A DNA stretch of 64,000 bases, taken from the NCBI RefSeq assembly GCF_003347605.1, contig NZ_QDFZ01000008.1:21469-85468 (forward strand), read 5' to 3'. The position numbers were made by a program, and so were the translations under genes. The DNA comes from Chryseobacterium sp. KLBC 52 (GTDB lineage Bacteria > Bacteroidota > Bacteroidia > Flavobacteriales > Weeksellaceae). Of this stretch, positions 8,942-18,531 are shown in pieces. How positions within the stretch are numbered: position 1 is the stretch's first letter; each line of letters starts with the position of its first letter. The notes beneath the pieces are model-generated. The model had not been told where the DNA came from. It saw nothing but the letters and a program-made list of their open reading frames with translations, and made no database searches.

Positions 8942-9523
8942 ATAAGGGATTTATTAATTTAATATTAATAAATTCTAAATCGTATTTATAGCATACTATT
9001 CACAAATAGGTGAAAATTTTATAACTAATAATTAAAATAATATAAAAGGCATCTGAATTAATATACTGACATTTGTAAAAGTAAACTGAGACACAAATTT
9101 GATTATATAGTAGAAGATACAGGTGAATGAAAAGTAATTGTTTCTAAAGAACAAAATTATATAAATCACGATGTTAGTTAAACAAAATGGATTATACTAA
9201 TTTTCCAATTATAAAGCACAGAAGATCTTTAAACAAAACGGTACAATCATGAAAACTCAATAAGTAGTTGGAGATATTTTTATTCGTTTCATTCCCTCAT
9301 CTCCACCGAAAAACAGTTAGTTTTTATAATAAGCAAGTTGGAAAAAATAATTCATTTTGTTTTTTATAATTTATTTTAATAGTTATGGTTTTAGCTCATT
9401 ATTATATTGTTATATAAATATTTTCACACCACATCACAAAATATTAAGCCTGAACTATTAAAATAAATTTTTTTTGGACATACCAAAAAGTAATTTCTTC
9501 TAAATAACAGTTTTATAAGGGGG
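8942..9523. other. Gene-free, very AT-rich 0.6 kb region
   Basis: No credible coding frame is seen on either strand. The stretch is strongly AT-rich. There is a weak inverted repeat (9269-9275 with 9299-9305). The far end is closed by a rightward terminator at 9524-9553, so a rightward transcript should exist here: either a long 3' UTR of the AraC/receiver pair or an independent small RNA. Confidence 0.5.
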
Positions 9524-9553
9524 CCGCAGGAAGTTTTTTTCTGCGGTTTTTTT
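9524..9553 (+). terminator. Rightward terminator abutting the recG stop codon
   Basis: Stem CCGCAG/CTGCGG (9524-9529 with 9541-9546) followed by T7 on the plus strand. On the minus strand the stem is followed by a C-rich run, so it does not serve recG. The preceding annotated gene ends 580 bp upstream. Confidence 0.75.
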
Positions 9554-11639
9554 ATGATATTTTACTCCACTTATTTTTTCCTTTGTAGTATCTGATATAA
9601 TAATTTTTGATGATCAGATTATCAGGTCTTGAAAGCATAGGATCTGCTTCAAGTATTTTTTCTACTGTATTTTTTGTTGTTTTGATGATCGCAGAATCAT
9701 TAATAAGATCCAGTCTTTTAAAATCTACCACACCACTTTGCTGAGTACCCAATATATCTCCGGGGCCGCGAAGCTGCATATCCACCTCAGAAATTTTAAA
9801 ACCATCATTGGTTTCAGTCATTGTTTTAATGCGTGTTCTGCTTTCTTTTGATAATTTATCGGAGGTCATCAGGATACAGTAACTCTGTTCAGCACCTCTT
9901 CCTACTCGCCCTCTGAGCTGGTGAAGCTGTGATAATCCGAATCTTTCAGAACTTTCAATCACCATCACAGAAGCATTCGGAACGTTTACTCCCACTTCAA
10001 TTACCGTTGTTGCAACCATTATCTCAGCTTTTCCCGATGCAAAATAAGCCATCGCAGCATCTTTTTCATCCGGTTTCATTTTCCCGTGAAGCATGGTCAC
10101 ATTGTATTCTGAAAAATAATCCATCACATGCTCCAAACCTTCCATCAGGTTTTTATAATCCAGGGTTTCCGATTCCTCGATGAGAGGATATACGAAATAA
10201 ACCTGTCTGCCTTTTTTAATTTCATCTTTACAGAAGTTATATACATACAATCTGTCTTTTTCCCGGCGGTGAGCTGTGATAATAGGCTTTCTCCCCACTG
10301 GCATCTCGTCAATCACGGAAACATCAAGATCGGAATAAAAACTCATGGCCAGAGTTCTTGGAATAGGAGTGGCAGTCATCACCAGAATATGGGGTGGAAT
10401 CTTATTTTTAGCCCACAGTTTAGCCCTTTGAGCAACCCCGAATCTATGCTGTTCATCAATAATGGCTAATCCCAGATTTTTAAATTTAACCTTGTCTTCT
10501 AACACAGCATGAGTACCTACTAAAATAGAAAGTGTACCATTTTCCAGTTCTTCATGGATGATTCTTCTTTCTGCTACTTTGGTAGAACCTGTAAGTAGGC
10601 GGATATTGATTCCTGTTTTTTCCAATAGTTCTTTGATACCATTGTAATGCTGTTGGGCCAAAATTTCTGTGGGAGCCATGAGACAGCTCTGAAAACCATT
10701 GTCCATGGCAATAAGCATGGTAAGAAGGGCAACCATCGTTTTTCCTGATCCTACATCACCTTGCAAAAGCCTGTTCATCTGAATCGGCCTTTTCATGTCC
10801 ATTCTTATTTCCTTTAAAACCCTTTTCTGTGCATTGGTAAGCTCAAAAGGAAGATGTTTTTCATAAAAATCATTGAAGTGATCTCCAATAATCGGGAAAG
10901 GATTACCGTGCGATTGTGTTTTATGATGAAGTTTCTTTAAGCCATATCCTAACTGAAAGAAAAACGATTCTTCAAATTTCAGTCTGTAATCTGCCTTATC
11001 AAAATGTTCCTGATCTTTTGGAAAATGAACATTCAGAAAAGCATGCTGTCTGGACATGAATTTAAAGGTTTTCATCAGATATTCCGGGAAATTTTCTTCA
11101 ATAAGACTTGGAATTTCTTTGCAGATATTTCTTAAGGCATTCTGGAAAAATCTTTGATTCAATCCTCGTTTGGTTAGTTTTTCAGAACTCGGGTAAATGG
11201 GTTTAAGACGAGTGTCTCCCTCTTTTTTTTCTTCTGCTTCAATTTCCGGATGTGGCATAGAAAACTGACGGTTGAAAACATTGATCTTCCCGAAAATATA
11301 AACTTCCCTGTTGATGGGAAGCTGTTCTTTCAGCCACTTGGAATATTGAAACCAAACCAGATCCATACTGCCGGTTTCATCATTGAACTTTGCTGATAAT
11401 CGTTTGGTTTTACCGGTCTGAATTTCCTGTACCTGAGTAATTTTTCCCTTCAATTGTATTTCCTGACTGGTTTCTTCTCTGAGTTGAGAAACAGTATAGA
11501 TTTTACTTTTGTCCAGATAACGGATAGGATAGAAATTCAACATGTCTTCTACGGTAGATAGACCCAACACACTTTTGATGAGTTTGGCTCTTTCCGGACC
11601 TATTCCTTTTACATATTCTATGGAGGTTTCGAGATTCAT
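9552..11639 (-). CDS. recG: ATP-dependent DNA helicase RecG
   Basis: RecG remodels stalled replication forks and branch-migrates Holliday junctions. The 695 residues match the family. N-terminal wedge/OB part comes first (VKGIGPERAKLI at the very start, typical of RecG), then the helicase core: Walker A GDVGSGKT (about residue 300), motif II as DEQHRFG (about 395), TATPIPRTLA (about 425), then motif VI in QLRGRVGRG (about 580). The end has the conserved RGPGDILGTQQSG. Its own promoter is not obvious; 165 bp separate it from the thioredoxin gene upstream on the same strand, with a terminator between. Confidence 0.96.
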   Translation of the reverse strand: MNLETSIEYVKGIGPERAKLIKSVLGLSTVEDMLNFYPIRYLDKSKIYTVSQLREETSQEIQLKGKITQVQEIQTGKTKRLSAKFNDETGSMDLVWFQYSKWLKEQLPINREVYIFGKINVFNRQFSMPHPEIEAEEKKEGDTRLKPIYPSSEKLTKRGLNQRFFQNALRNICKEIPSLIEENFPEYLMKTFKFMSRQHAFLNVHFPKDQEHFDKADYRLKFEESFFFQLGYGLKKLHHKTQSHGNPFPIIGDHFNDFYEKHLPFELTNAQKRVLKEIRMDMKRPIQMNRLLQGDVGSGKTMVALLTMLIAMDNGFQSCLMAPTEILAQQHYNGIKELLEKTGINIRLLTGSTKVAERRIIHEELENGTLSILVGTHAVLEDKVKFKNLGLAIIDEQHRFGVAQRAKLWAKNKIPPHILVMTATPIPRTLAMSFYSDLDVSVIDEMPVGRKPIITAHRREKDRLYVYNFCKDEIKKGRQVYFVYPLIEESETLDYKNLMEGLEHVMDYFSEYNVTMLHGKMKPDEKDAAMAYFASGKAEIMVATTVIEVGVNVPNASVMVIESSERFGLSQLHQLRGRVGRGAEQSYCILMTSDKLSKESRTRIKTMTETNDGFKISEVDMQLRGPGDILGTQQSGVVDFKRLDLINDSAIIKTTKNTVEKILEADPMLSRPDNLIIKNYYIRYYKGKNKWSKIS

Positions 11640-11720
11640 TTTCAGGTTTCAGGATGCTGTTTTTCGAATTTTTTGATCCTTATTTCAGATGATAAAAAAT
11701 AAAGGTTCGAATTTCGGTAA

Positions 11721-11749
11721 AATAAAAAAGACTTCCAAAAAATTGGAAG
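11721..11749 (-). terminator. Terminator after the thioredoxin gene
   Basis: Minus-strand hairpin CTTCCAA/TTGGAAG (11732-11738 with 11743-11749), then a T6 run at 11724-11729. It separates the thioredoxin gene from recG. Confidence 0.7.
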
Positions 11750-11804
11750 CCTCTATAGTGAATTTTTAGAATTGAAAGAGAAAATCCTGTTTCGAAGTTC
11801 TCAA

Positions 11805-12338
11805 TTAATCTTTAATTTTAGATTTGAATTTTTTCTGATAATCCTCCCATTGTTCTCTGGTTTTAATCTTTTTAAACAAATCTTTTGAGATCAGTTCCAG
11901 ATAAGGTTCCAGTTCTTTGGCAGACAGTTCGCCCTGAAGAATGGTGATGGGATTGCCATGTTCATCCAGAAATACTGTGCTTGGAACAGCCCCTACATTC
12001 ATATACTGTGTAAACTCATGCAGAGAATTTTTCCCCTTTTTATGTTCAGCATTAGGATTTGAAAATGTTCTTCCAAAGATTTCAATGCTCTTTTTTTCTT
12101 CTGCATTAAATTTTACAGGATAATAATTTTCATTTAAAATCTGAGCCAGTACAGGATGGCCATATGTTTTTTTATCCATTATTTTACATGGACCACACCA
12201 GTCTGCATAGAAATCAATTAATATTTTTTTTGGACTTTCCTTTTGGGCTTTTAAAGCTTCGTCAATGGTCATCCATTTTACCTGGGCAAAACTAAAATTT
12301 ATTAAAAGTAAGAGAATTATGCTTAAAATTTTCTTCAT
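11805..12338 (-). CDS. Exported thioredoxin-family protein
   Basis: Signal peptide at 1-18 (MKKILSIILLLLINFSFAQ) then a thioredoxin fold with active site YADWCGPC (Cys48, Cys51) and the cis-Pro motif GAVPST at about residue 120. The WCGPC sequence is the classical thioredoxin type, here exported, so a role in reducing or isomerising periplasmic disulfides or cytochrome c maturation is plausible (inference). A short C-terminal helical extension (residues 150-177) is lysine-rich. Lies 41 bp downstream of the POT gene on the same strand with no terminator seen between. Confidence 0.85.
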   Translation of the reverse strand: MKKILSIILLLLINFSFAQVKWMTIDEALKAQKESPKKILIDFYADWCGPCKIMDKKTYGHPVLAQILNENYYPVKFNAEEKKSIEIFGRTFSNPNAEHKKGKNSLHEFTQYMNVGAVPSTVFLDEHGNPITILQGELSAKELEPYLELISKDLFKKIKTREQWEDYQKKFKSKIKD

Positions 12339-12379
12339 ATTGTGATATTTAGGTAAAAATAAGCATAATTACTTATTCT

Positions 12380-13891
12380 TTATTTTACATCCTGCATTAA
12401 TTTTTTCACGTACGGAGATATCAAAATTAATACCACTCCGGCAATTACCGCGTATAATCCCAATTGTTTATATCCATCGGTATAAGTGATCAAAGCATCA
12501 TAGTTGGTGGAACCTTCTTTTGAAGTAGCAAGACTTGCCCCGATAATCCCGGCAACGTACTGTCCATAGGCCGATGCAAGGAACCACATTCCCATCATCA
12601 TTCCCTGAAGATTCTTGGTTGAAAGCTTCGTCATAATGGATAATCCGATAGGAGAGAGGCATAATTCCCCAAGGGTAATAATAAGCAGTGCCAGGGTAAA
12701 GAAATTCAGTGAAGTGATTCCCTGAAGGTCTGCGAACAGGCGCGTTGCAAATAAAACGTAATATCCTAATCCTAAGAAAATAAATCCTAATCCGAATTTG
12801 ATAATCGTGTTGGGTTCAATTTTTCTTTTGTTCAGCCAGATCCAGAGAAGTCCGATCAATGGAGCAAGGAAAATAATGAAGAAAGCGCCTCCTGAGTTAT
12901 TCACCCCATTTGGGTCTAATCCGAAAAGATCCTTATTCAGGTTTTTGGCAGCGAAAATACTTAAAGAACCTCCACTTTGCTCATAGATTCCCCAGAATAT
13001 GATTGAAAATATAATGAAAACCAAAGCTGCCCAAAGTTTTTTGCGCTCTGAAGCCGTTACTTTAGACATTTCATAGAATAAATAGATCAAAGTTAAAGGC
13101 CCGATGGTCCACATAAAATAATCTGTATATTCTGTCTTGGCTACCATGGTCATGATGATGGGTACAAAAACCAAAGACAAGACATATACTCCGTATTCTT
13201 TCCATTTCGGTATCGGAGCTGTTTTTACCTCTGCTAAAGGATGTCCCGGCTGTAAACCGATAGTCCCTAATGTTCTTTGTGTAAATACAAAATTGATCAA
13301 GCTTACGACCATTACTATTGAAGCTAATCCAAAAGCAATATGCCATCTCATTTCTTCTGCAATAATGTTGCTTAAAAATTCTCCTTTACCTATTGCAATA
13401 CATAAGTACCCACCTAGTAAAGCTCCAAGATTAATTCCGGCATAGAAAAGCGAAAAACCTGCGTCTGCTCTAGAGTCATTAGGTTTGTAAAGCTGTCCAA
13501 CCATTGATGAAATATTAGGTTTGAAGAAACCTGTCCCAACTACGGTGAATGCTATTCCTAAGAAAAAGAATTTATGGGGATCGGTAGCAAGAATTAAACT
13601 TCCTACGATCATCAGAAGACCGCCCCAGAAAAGAGACTTTCGGAATCCTAAGATTTTATCAGCAAAAAGTCCACCAACAAAGGTAAAGGCATATACGAAT
13701 GCCTGGGTGGCACCATATTGAAGGTTGGCTTCTTTTTCATGGAAATTAAGCTGTGAGATCATAAAGAAAACCAGCATTCCACGCATTCCGTAGAAACAGA
13801 AGCGTTCCCACATTTCAGAGAAAAACAGGCTCCAGATTTGTCTGGGATACTTTCCTTTGAAATTTTGTATTTCATCTAAAGTTAAGCTCAT
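12380..13891 (-). CDS. POT/PTR2-family proton-coupled peptide transporter (copy 1)
   Basis: A major facilitator of the proton-dependent oligopeptide transporter family, importing di- and tripeptides across the inner membrane. The signature ExxER (SEMWERFCFYG, about residue 26) couples protons and substrate. PTR2 motif 2 is recognisable as GTGFFKPNISSMVGQLY (about 118-134), and LGELCLSPIGLS lies in a late helix. About 12-14 hydrophobic helices are evident over 503 residues. It is one of three paralogues within 6.2 kb. It starts 23 bp after the YhcG stop, so the two probably share a transcript. Confidence 0.92.
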   Translation of the reverse strand: MSLTLDEIQNFKGKYPRQIWSLFFSEMWERFCFYGMRGMLVFFMISQLNFHEKEANLQYGATQAFVYAFTFVGGLFADKILGFRKSLFWGGLLMIVGSLILATDPHKFFFLGIAFTVVGTGFFKPNISSMVGQLYKPNDSRADAGFSLFYAGINLGALLGGYLCIAIGKGEFLSNIIAEEMRWHIAFGLASIVMVVSLINFVFTQRTLGTIGLQPGHPLAEVKTAPIPKWKEYGVYVLSLVFVPIIMTMVAKTEYTDYFMWTIGPLTLIYLFYEMSKVTASERKKLWAALVFIIFSIIFWGIYEQSGGSLSIFAAKNLNKDLFGLDPNGVNNSGGAFFIIFLAPLIGLLWIWLNKRKIEPNTIIKFGLGFIFLGLGYYVLFATRLFADLQGITSLNFFTLALLIITLGELCLSPIGLSIMTKLSTKNLQGMMMGMWFLASAYGQYVAGIIGASLATSKEGSTNYDALITYTDGYKQLGLYAVIAGVVLILISPYVKKLMQDVK

Positions 13892-13914
13892 AATGATATA
13901 TGATTAAGTTCTAA

Positions 13915-14907
13915 TTAAGGGTTTTTATCTTTCTGATCCAGTTCAAAACGGATTCTGTCCTGGTCAATAATTTGTTTTAATTCTTCTTCTTTTGGGAGAT
14001 ACAGCAGGTATTTGCTGGCAAATAAATTGTTTTTATCATTCAAAACGGAATATTTTACAATGGTCTCATCCTTTTCTGAACATAATAAAATTCCGATGGT
14101 CGGATTATCACCTTCACCGCGTTTCAGATCATCATACATTCTTACATACATATCAATCTGTCCGATATCCTGATGAGAGAGTTCTCCGGTTTTCAAATCA
14201 ATGATGACAAAGCATTTTAAGATGTAATTATAGAAGACAAGGTCAATATAAAAATCCGATGTATCCGTTGAAATATGTTGTTGTCTGGCTACGAAAGCAA
14301 AACCTTTCCCAAACTCGAGTAAAAACTTTTGAATATGATCAATAATGGCTGTTTCAATTTCCTTTTCAGAGAATTGTTCATCAGCTTTTAAACCAAGGAA
14401 TTCAAAAATATAAGGATCTTTTAAAACACTGTGAATAGTTTCCGGAGAAGATTTTTTATGCTCTAAAACTCTTTCGTAAGCAAGCGAATTGATTTGTCTT
14501 TTGAGATCTCTATAGTTCCAGTTATTCTGAATGGACTCATTGATATAATAATTCATTTTATCAGCATTGTCAAGCCTTATCAATAATCTGTAATGGGTCC
14601 AGCTCAATTCGTGACGCAGCGCGTCACATATTGGAAATGTATGATAAAAAGAGCGCATATTTCTTAAATTACTTTCATCAAATCCCTTCCCAAATTCTAA
14701 GGTAAGCTTCTGAGAAAGTTTTTTCAGCGTATATTTTCCGTATTCTGCACGTTCTCTTCCCTGTTGTTCATCGTCAACAATCAATTTTCCAATCTGCCAG
14801 TAAGTGAGCAGTAGAGTAGAATTCGCAATACGAAACACTTTTTCGCGCGATTGTCTAATGATTTCCTTTACGGATTGGAATAAAGAATCTTCGGAAATTT
14901 CCATCAT
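13915..14907 (-). CDS. YhcG/DUF1016-family PD-(D/E)XK nuclease
   Basis: A 330-residue protein with the DUF1016 N-terminal domain (LLLTYWQIGKLIVDDEQQG; NLRNMRSFYHTF; RHELSWTHYRLLIRLDN) and a C-terminal PD-(D/E)XK nuclease domain with DFYIDLVFYN followed by IIDLKTG (D..DxK) near residue 230. Family members are predicted nucleases, often near restriction or defence genes. Here the neighbours are peptide transporters and no methylase or restriction gene is seen, so its role is open. A bidirectional terminator hairpin lies 15 bp upstream of the ATG-ATG start (14907), which is unusual for the gene's expression. Confidence 0.87.
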   Translation of the reverse strand: MMEISEDSLFQSVKEIIRQSREKVFRIANSTLLLTYWQIGKLIVDDEQQGRERAEYGKYTLKKLSQKLTLEFGKGFDESNLRNMRSFYHTFPICDALRHELSWTHYRLLIRLDNADKMNYYINESIQNNWNYRDLKRQINSLAYERVLEHKKSSPETIHSVLKDPYIFEFLGLKADEQFSEKEIETAIIDHIQKFLLEFGKGFAFVARQQHISTDTSDFYIDLVFYNYILKCFVIIDLKTGELSHQDIGQIDMYVRMYDDLKRGEGDNPTIGILLCSEKDETIVKYSVLNDKNNLFASKYLLYLPKEEELKQIIDQDRIRFELDQKDKNP

Positions 14908-14919
14908 ACGAAAATAAAA

Positions 14920-14945
14920 AAAACCTCTGACTTTGCAGAGGTTTT
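14920..14945. terminator. Bidirectional terminator between POT copy 2 and the YhcG gene
   Basis: Perfect stem of 10 bp (14920-14929 with 14936-14945), 6-nt loop, A/T flanks on both sides. It ends the leftward POT copy 2 transcript but is only 13 bp upstream of the next start codon on the same strand. Confidence 0.8.
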
Positions 14946-14965
14946 ATTATATTTTGTTGATACAA

Positions 14966-16720
14966 TTAGTTTACACCATGCATCATTTTCTTCAGGATAG
15001 GTGAAATTAAACCAAGGATTACAGAAGCAATCCCACAAAGTACTACGAATACCATGAAGAATTCGAATAGATTGTGGATTTCAAATCCTACAAAAGTAGG
15101 GTTGTGTAATGGTAACTGAGCTTTATCAAAAGCAGCAACCTGATCAGCTGTCAGTGTTACTTTTTTATCCAAAACATCCTGTAGATTAACACCCATTTCT
15201 TGAGCTTTCTTGAACTTATCACCTGTTGCAGGGATAAGTGCTCCTAATGAACCTGCCAATGCATAACCGGCGGCGTTAGAAATGAAGAAAACACCATATA
15301 GTAATGAAGCAAATCTTTTCGGAGCCAGTTTACCAACCAATGATAAACCAATTGGAGAAAGACAAAGCTCACCACAAGTCTGGATGAAATAGAGTAACAT
15401 TAACCATTTGATGGCTAACAGACCTGAGTTTCCAAGATCTTTTACATTGTGTGCAATAATGAAATAAGAAAGAGCGATCAATGCTAATCCCATTGCTTGC
15501 TTGAACGGAGATACAGGCTCCTTTCCTTTAGCTCTTAACTTGTCCCAGCATAAACTGAAAGGAACCGCTAAAAGAACTACGAAAATACCATTGAAGATCT
15601 GAACCATTGAAGGTGGCATATTCCATCCGAAAATGTTTCTGTCAGTCTGGTTATCTGCAATAAACGTTAATGAAGATCCAGCCTGCTCAAATGCTGCCCA
15701 GAAAAAGATAATAAAGAATGATACGATGTAGATTACCCAGATTCTCTGTCTTTCCACTTTATTTTCTGCAGAAGACATAATTAAAAATGCTAGAGCAATA
15801 CCAGCCGAATAGATGAATGGATAAATGATCCCTTTAATCAACTGTCCCATCTCTACGGAGTTGAATCCAAATTCACCTACAAGAAGGTATCTGAAAACGA
15901 AGAATAAAACAACAAATATTCCACCAGTGATTCCTAAAGCCTGGCCAGAGAATTTAGCAGTTTGTGTTTCTCCTTCTTCAAAGTCAGCACTTGTATTGTT
16001 TTTCGGTAATCCCCCGATAGGTCTTCCTTCAGGAGTTACTACATATTTATTTTTAAGGATAAAGAAGGTAACAGTTCCGATTACCATCGCAATAGAAGCG
16101 GCTAAGAATCCCCATTTGAATGCGAAGATATCTCTTACTCCGGTTGCAGCATCTTTTACATCTCCTACGTATGGACAGATAAACTGACCAAGGAAAGCCC
16201 CGATGTTGATCCCCATGTAGAAAATAGTGAAGGCAGAATCCAGTTTAGATTTTTCCTGTTTTGGATAAAGGCTTCCCACCATTGAAGAAATATTCGGTTT
16301 GAAGAATCCGTTACCAAAAATGATCACAAATAATGCCAGCCACATGATAAGTTTAGCACTTCCAATATCCGCTGAGAAAGTAGAGGCACTGATGAATAAT
16401 AAGAACTGGCCAATAGCCATTAATGATCCACCAATGATGATCGCATATCTGTTTCCGATATATTTATCAGCAATAAATCCTCCCAAAAGAGGTGTTAAAT
16501 AACATAAAGCTAGAAATCCACCATAGATGATTGCTGCATCAGCTTCTTTTATTAATAAGGAATTTACCATGAAGAGCGTCAAAAGAGCTCTCATTCCATA
16601 AAAGTTGAAACGCTCCCACATTTCTGTTCCGAAAAGAACCCATAATCCTTTAGGATGCCTGGAATTCTTATTCTCTACAAATTCATCCGGTTTCGGACTC
16701 AATGCTTCAATATTATCCAT
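14966..16720 (-). CDS. POT/PTR2-family peptide transporter (copy 2)
   Basis: 584 residues, the longest of the three local paralogues. It has ExxER in TEMWERFNFYGMRALL (about residue 33) and the second motif GNGFFKPNISSMVGSLYP (about 136), plus CGELCLSPIGLSLVG late in the protein. It has an extra polar segment around residues 480-530 (between helices, GDKFKKAQEMGVNLQDVLDK) that the first copy lacks. Transcription is probably from the consensus promoter at 16749-16778 and ends at the hairpin at 14920-14945. Proton-driven uptake of small peptides is the family function; specificity is unknown. Confidence 0.92.
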   Translation of the reverse strand: MDNIEALSPKPDEFVENKNSRHPKGLWVLFGTEMWERFNFYGMRALLTLFMVNSLLIKEADAAIIYGGFLALCYLTPLLGGFIADKYIGNRYAIIIGGSLMAIGQFLLFISASTFSADIGSAKLIMWLALFVIIFGNGFFKPNISSMVGSLYPKQEKSKLDSAFTIFYMGINIGAFLGQFICPYVGDVKDAATGVRDIFAFKWGFLAASIAMVIGTVTFFILKNKYVVTPEGRPIGGLPKNNTSADFEEGETQTAKFSGQALGITGGIFVVLFFVFRYLLVGEFGFNSVEMGQLIKGIIYPFIYSAGIALAFLIMSSAENKVERQRIWVIYIVSFFIIFFWAAFEQAGSSLTFIADNQTDRNIFGWNMPPSMVQIFNGIFVVLLAVPFSLCWDKLRAKGKEPVSPFKQAMGLALIALSYFIIAHNVKDLGNSGLLAIKWLMLLYFIQTCGELCLSPIGLSLVGKLAPKRFASLLYGVFFISNAAGYALAGSLGALIPATGDKFKKAQEMGVNLQDVLDKKVTLTADQVAAFDKAQLPLHNPTFVGFEIHNLFEFFMVFVVLCGIASVILGLISPILKKMMHGVN

Positions 16721-16748
16721 TTCTATTGTTAATTTTTGTTAAGACTGA

Positions 16749-16778
16749 CAAATATAGTTTATTTTGGGTTTTTGGCAA
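16749..16778 (-). promoter_or_regulatory. Full consensus promoter for POT copy 2
   Basis: On the minus strand TTG (16778-16776), 19 nt, then TATATTTG (16756-16749). Both elements and the spacing fit the Bacteroidetes consensus. The ATG is 28 bp downstream. Confidence 0.75.
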
Positions 16779-16800
16779 GGTTTTAATTTTATTTTTAAAT

Positions 16801-16829
16801 AAAAAAGCTGCGGAGTATATCCGCAGCTT
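16801..16829 (-). terminator. Terminator after POT copy 3
   Basis: Minus-strand hairpin with a 10 bp perfect stem (16805-16814 with 16820-16829) and 5-nt loop, followed by T residues. It isolates copy 3 from copy 2. Confidence 0.85.
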
Positions 16830-16854
16830 AGTTATCGTTATAATATTAAGCATT

Positions 16855-18510
16855 TTAATGCCCTTTTTCTGTCATAATCTTATTCAGTCTTTTTAACATA
16901 GAAAGACCTAAAAGTGTAGCAAATATTAACAAAGCGAAGTTAACAAGGAAATAATTCGTTTTGTTTTCGTAATTGTACCATGTACTTGCCAGAATTCCTG
17001 AAAGCTTATTTCCAACAGAGTTGGCCAGGAAAAATCCTCCCATCATCAATGCTGTAATCCTTGCAGGCGAAAGTTTGGATACAAAGGAAAGTCCCATTGG
17101 AGATAAGCATAATTCCCCGATGGTAATCACTCCATAACTGGCAACCAGCCATAGAGGAGATACTTTTACAGCGCCATTCTCTCCGGCCATTACCGCTAAA
17201 ACCATTACCAAACAAGAAAGTCCCGAAATAAATAGTCCTAAAACAATCTTGGTAGGTGTCAATGGTTCTTTTCCTTTTCTTCTCAACAATGCCCAGAATC
17301 CTACAATAACAGGAGTTAACGCAATAACCCAGAATGGATTGATAGATTGGAATAATTCTGTATTGTATAGATAAACTTTGTTTTCAGGGTTTTTCTCAAG
17401 AGCAGCACGCTGCTCAGGGGATATGTTTTTAAAGTATACATCTTTTCCCATTTCCTTTTTAGTCTCCCCATTATCATCTTTCTGAGAACGGAACTGGTTA
17501 TCATAAACAGGAGTTTCTTTATCTTCATAGCTCTTCCCATCCACCATATAAATTCCTTCCAATGGCTTTTCAAGAGAAGTAGGAACACTTCTGTCCGTGT
17601 AATAATTAGCCCATCTTGTTAAAGCTGTACCATTTTGTTTGAAGACCGCCCAGAAGAACATACTGATCAGGAATACAGAAAGTAATGCTCCGATAGAGGC
17701 TTTTTCATCAGGTTTAGCCTTAAAATAAAGGGATGCATAGAAATAAATAACGGGTACACAGGCGAAAATAAAGGCATCCGTACTGTCACTTCCAAAAATA
17801 TTTCCAGGAATAAACCAACCTATTGCTCCGGCAACGATAGCAGGAACAAATACTTTGATCAGAATTTCTGAGAGCTTGGTATCTCCTTCCTGTACAGGTT
17901 TCATCTGTGCAGCATGGATATAATGCTTTCTTCCGATGGTAAAAATAACCATTCCGATCAGCATTCCTACACCAGCAGTGATGAAAGCTTCACCCCAGCC
18001 GAATTTATTACGCATGAAAGCCGCAATAATATTACAGATAAATGCTCCGATATTGATTCCCATATAGAAAATATTATATCCTGAGTCTTTATTTGCTTTA
18101 TAAGGTTCTTCTGAATAAAGGTTTCCTAATAATGTTGAAATAGTAGGTTTAAAGAAACCGTTTCCGATAATAATTAAAGCCAGAGAGGCATAAAAAAGAG
18201 GTAAGTCTTTAAAAACTCCCATACCTATATATCCTGCAGCCATTAAAAAACCTCCAAGATAAATAGATTTAATATATCCTAACACTCTGTCTGCCAGGAA
18301 TCCTCCAATAAATGGAGTCAGATAAGTTAAGGCAATATAAGTTCCGAAAATGTCATCAGCAGTTTTATCCGGAAGTCCAAGTCCGCCCTTCATGCCCGTA
18401 GGCTCAATAACATAGAGAACAAAGATTCCAAGAATCAGGTAGTACCCGAAACGCTCCCACATTTCTGTAAAAAAGAGAAAGGGAAGCCCTTTAGGATGTT
18501 TAGTCTTCAT
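16855..18510 (-). CDS. POT/PTR2-family peptide transporter (copy 3)
   Basis: About 551 residues. ExxER is in TEMWERFGYYLILG (about residue 17); the second motif is GNGFFKPTISTLLGNLYSEE (about 115). A long polar insert (about residues 300-390, rich in Lys, Glu and Asp, including GKSYEDKETPVYDNQFRSQK) splits the middle, suggesting an extracytoplasmic domain absent from copies 1 and 2. I start the gene at the ATG at 18510. The TTG 24 bp upstream (18534) would overlap the TATTTTTG promoter box itself, so it is rejected. The paralogue is the most divergent of the three. Confidence 0.9.
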   Translation of the reverse strand: MKTKHPKGLPFLFFTEMWERFGYYLILGIFVLYVIEPTGMKGGLGLPDKTADDIFGTYIALTYLTPFIGGFLADRVLGYIKSIYLGGFLMAAGYIGMGVFKDLPLFYASLALIIIGNGFFKPTISTLLGNLYSEEPYKANKDSGYNIFYMGINIGAFICNIIAAFMRNKFGWGEAFITAGVGMLIGMVIFTIGRKHYIHAAQMKPVQEGDTKLSEILIKVFVPAIVAGAIGWFIPGNIFGSDSTDAFIFACVPVIYFYASLYFKAKPDEKASIGALLSVFLISMFFWAVFKQNGTALTRWANYYTDRSVPTSLEKPLEGIYMVDGKSYEDKETPVYDNQFRSQKDDNGETKKEMGKDVYFKNISPEQRAALEKNPENKVYLYNTELFQSINPFWVIALTPVIVGFWALLRRKGKEPLTPTKIVLGLFISGLSCLVMVLAVMAGENGAVKVSPLWLVASYGVITIGELCLSPMGLSFVSKLSPARITALMMGGFFLANSVGNKLSGILASTWYNYENKTNYFLVNFALLIFATLLGLSMLKRLNKIMTEKGH

Positions 18511-18531
18511 ATAATCAATTTTCAAATTTCC

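Noticed and set aside
13915..14907. Part of a type I restriction system
   Set aside because: No hsdM, hsdS or hsdR within the window; neighbours are transporters.
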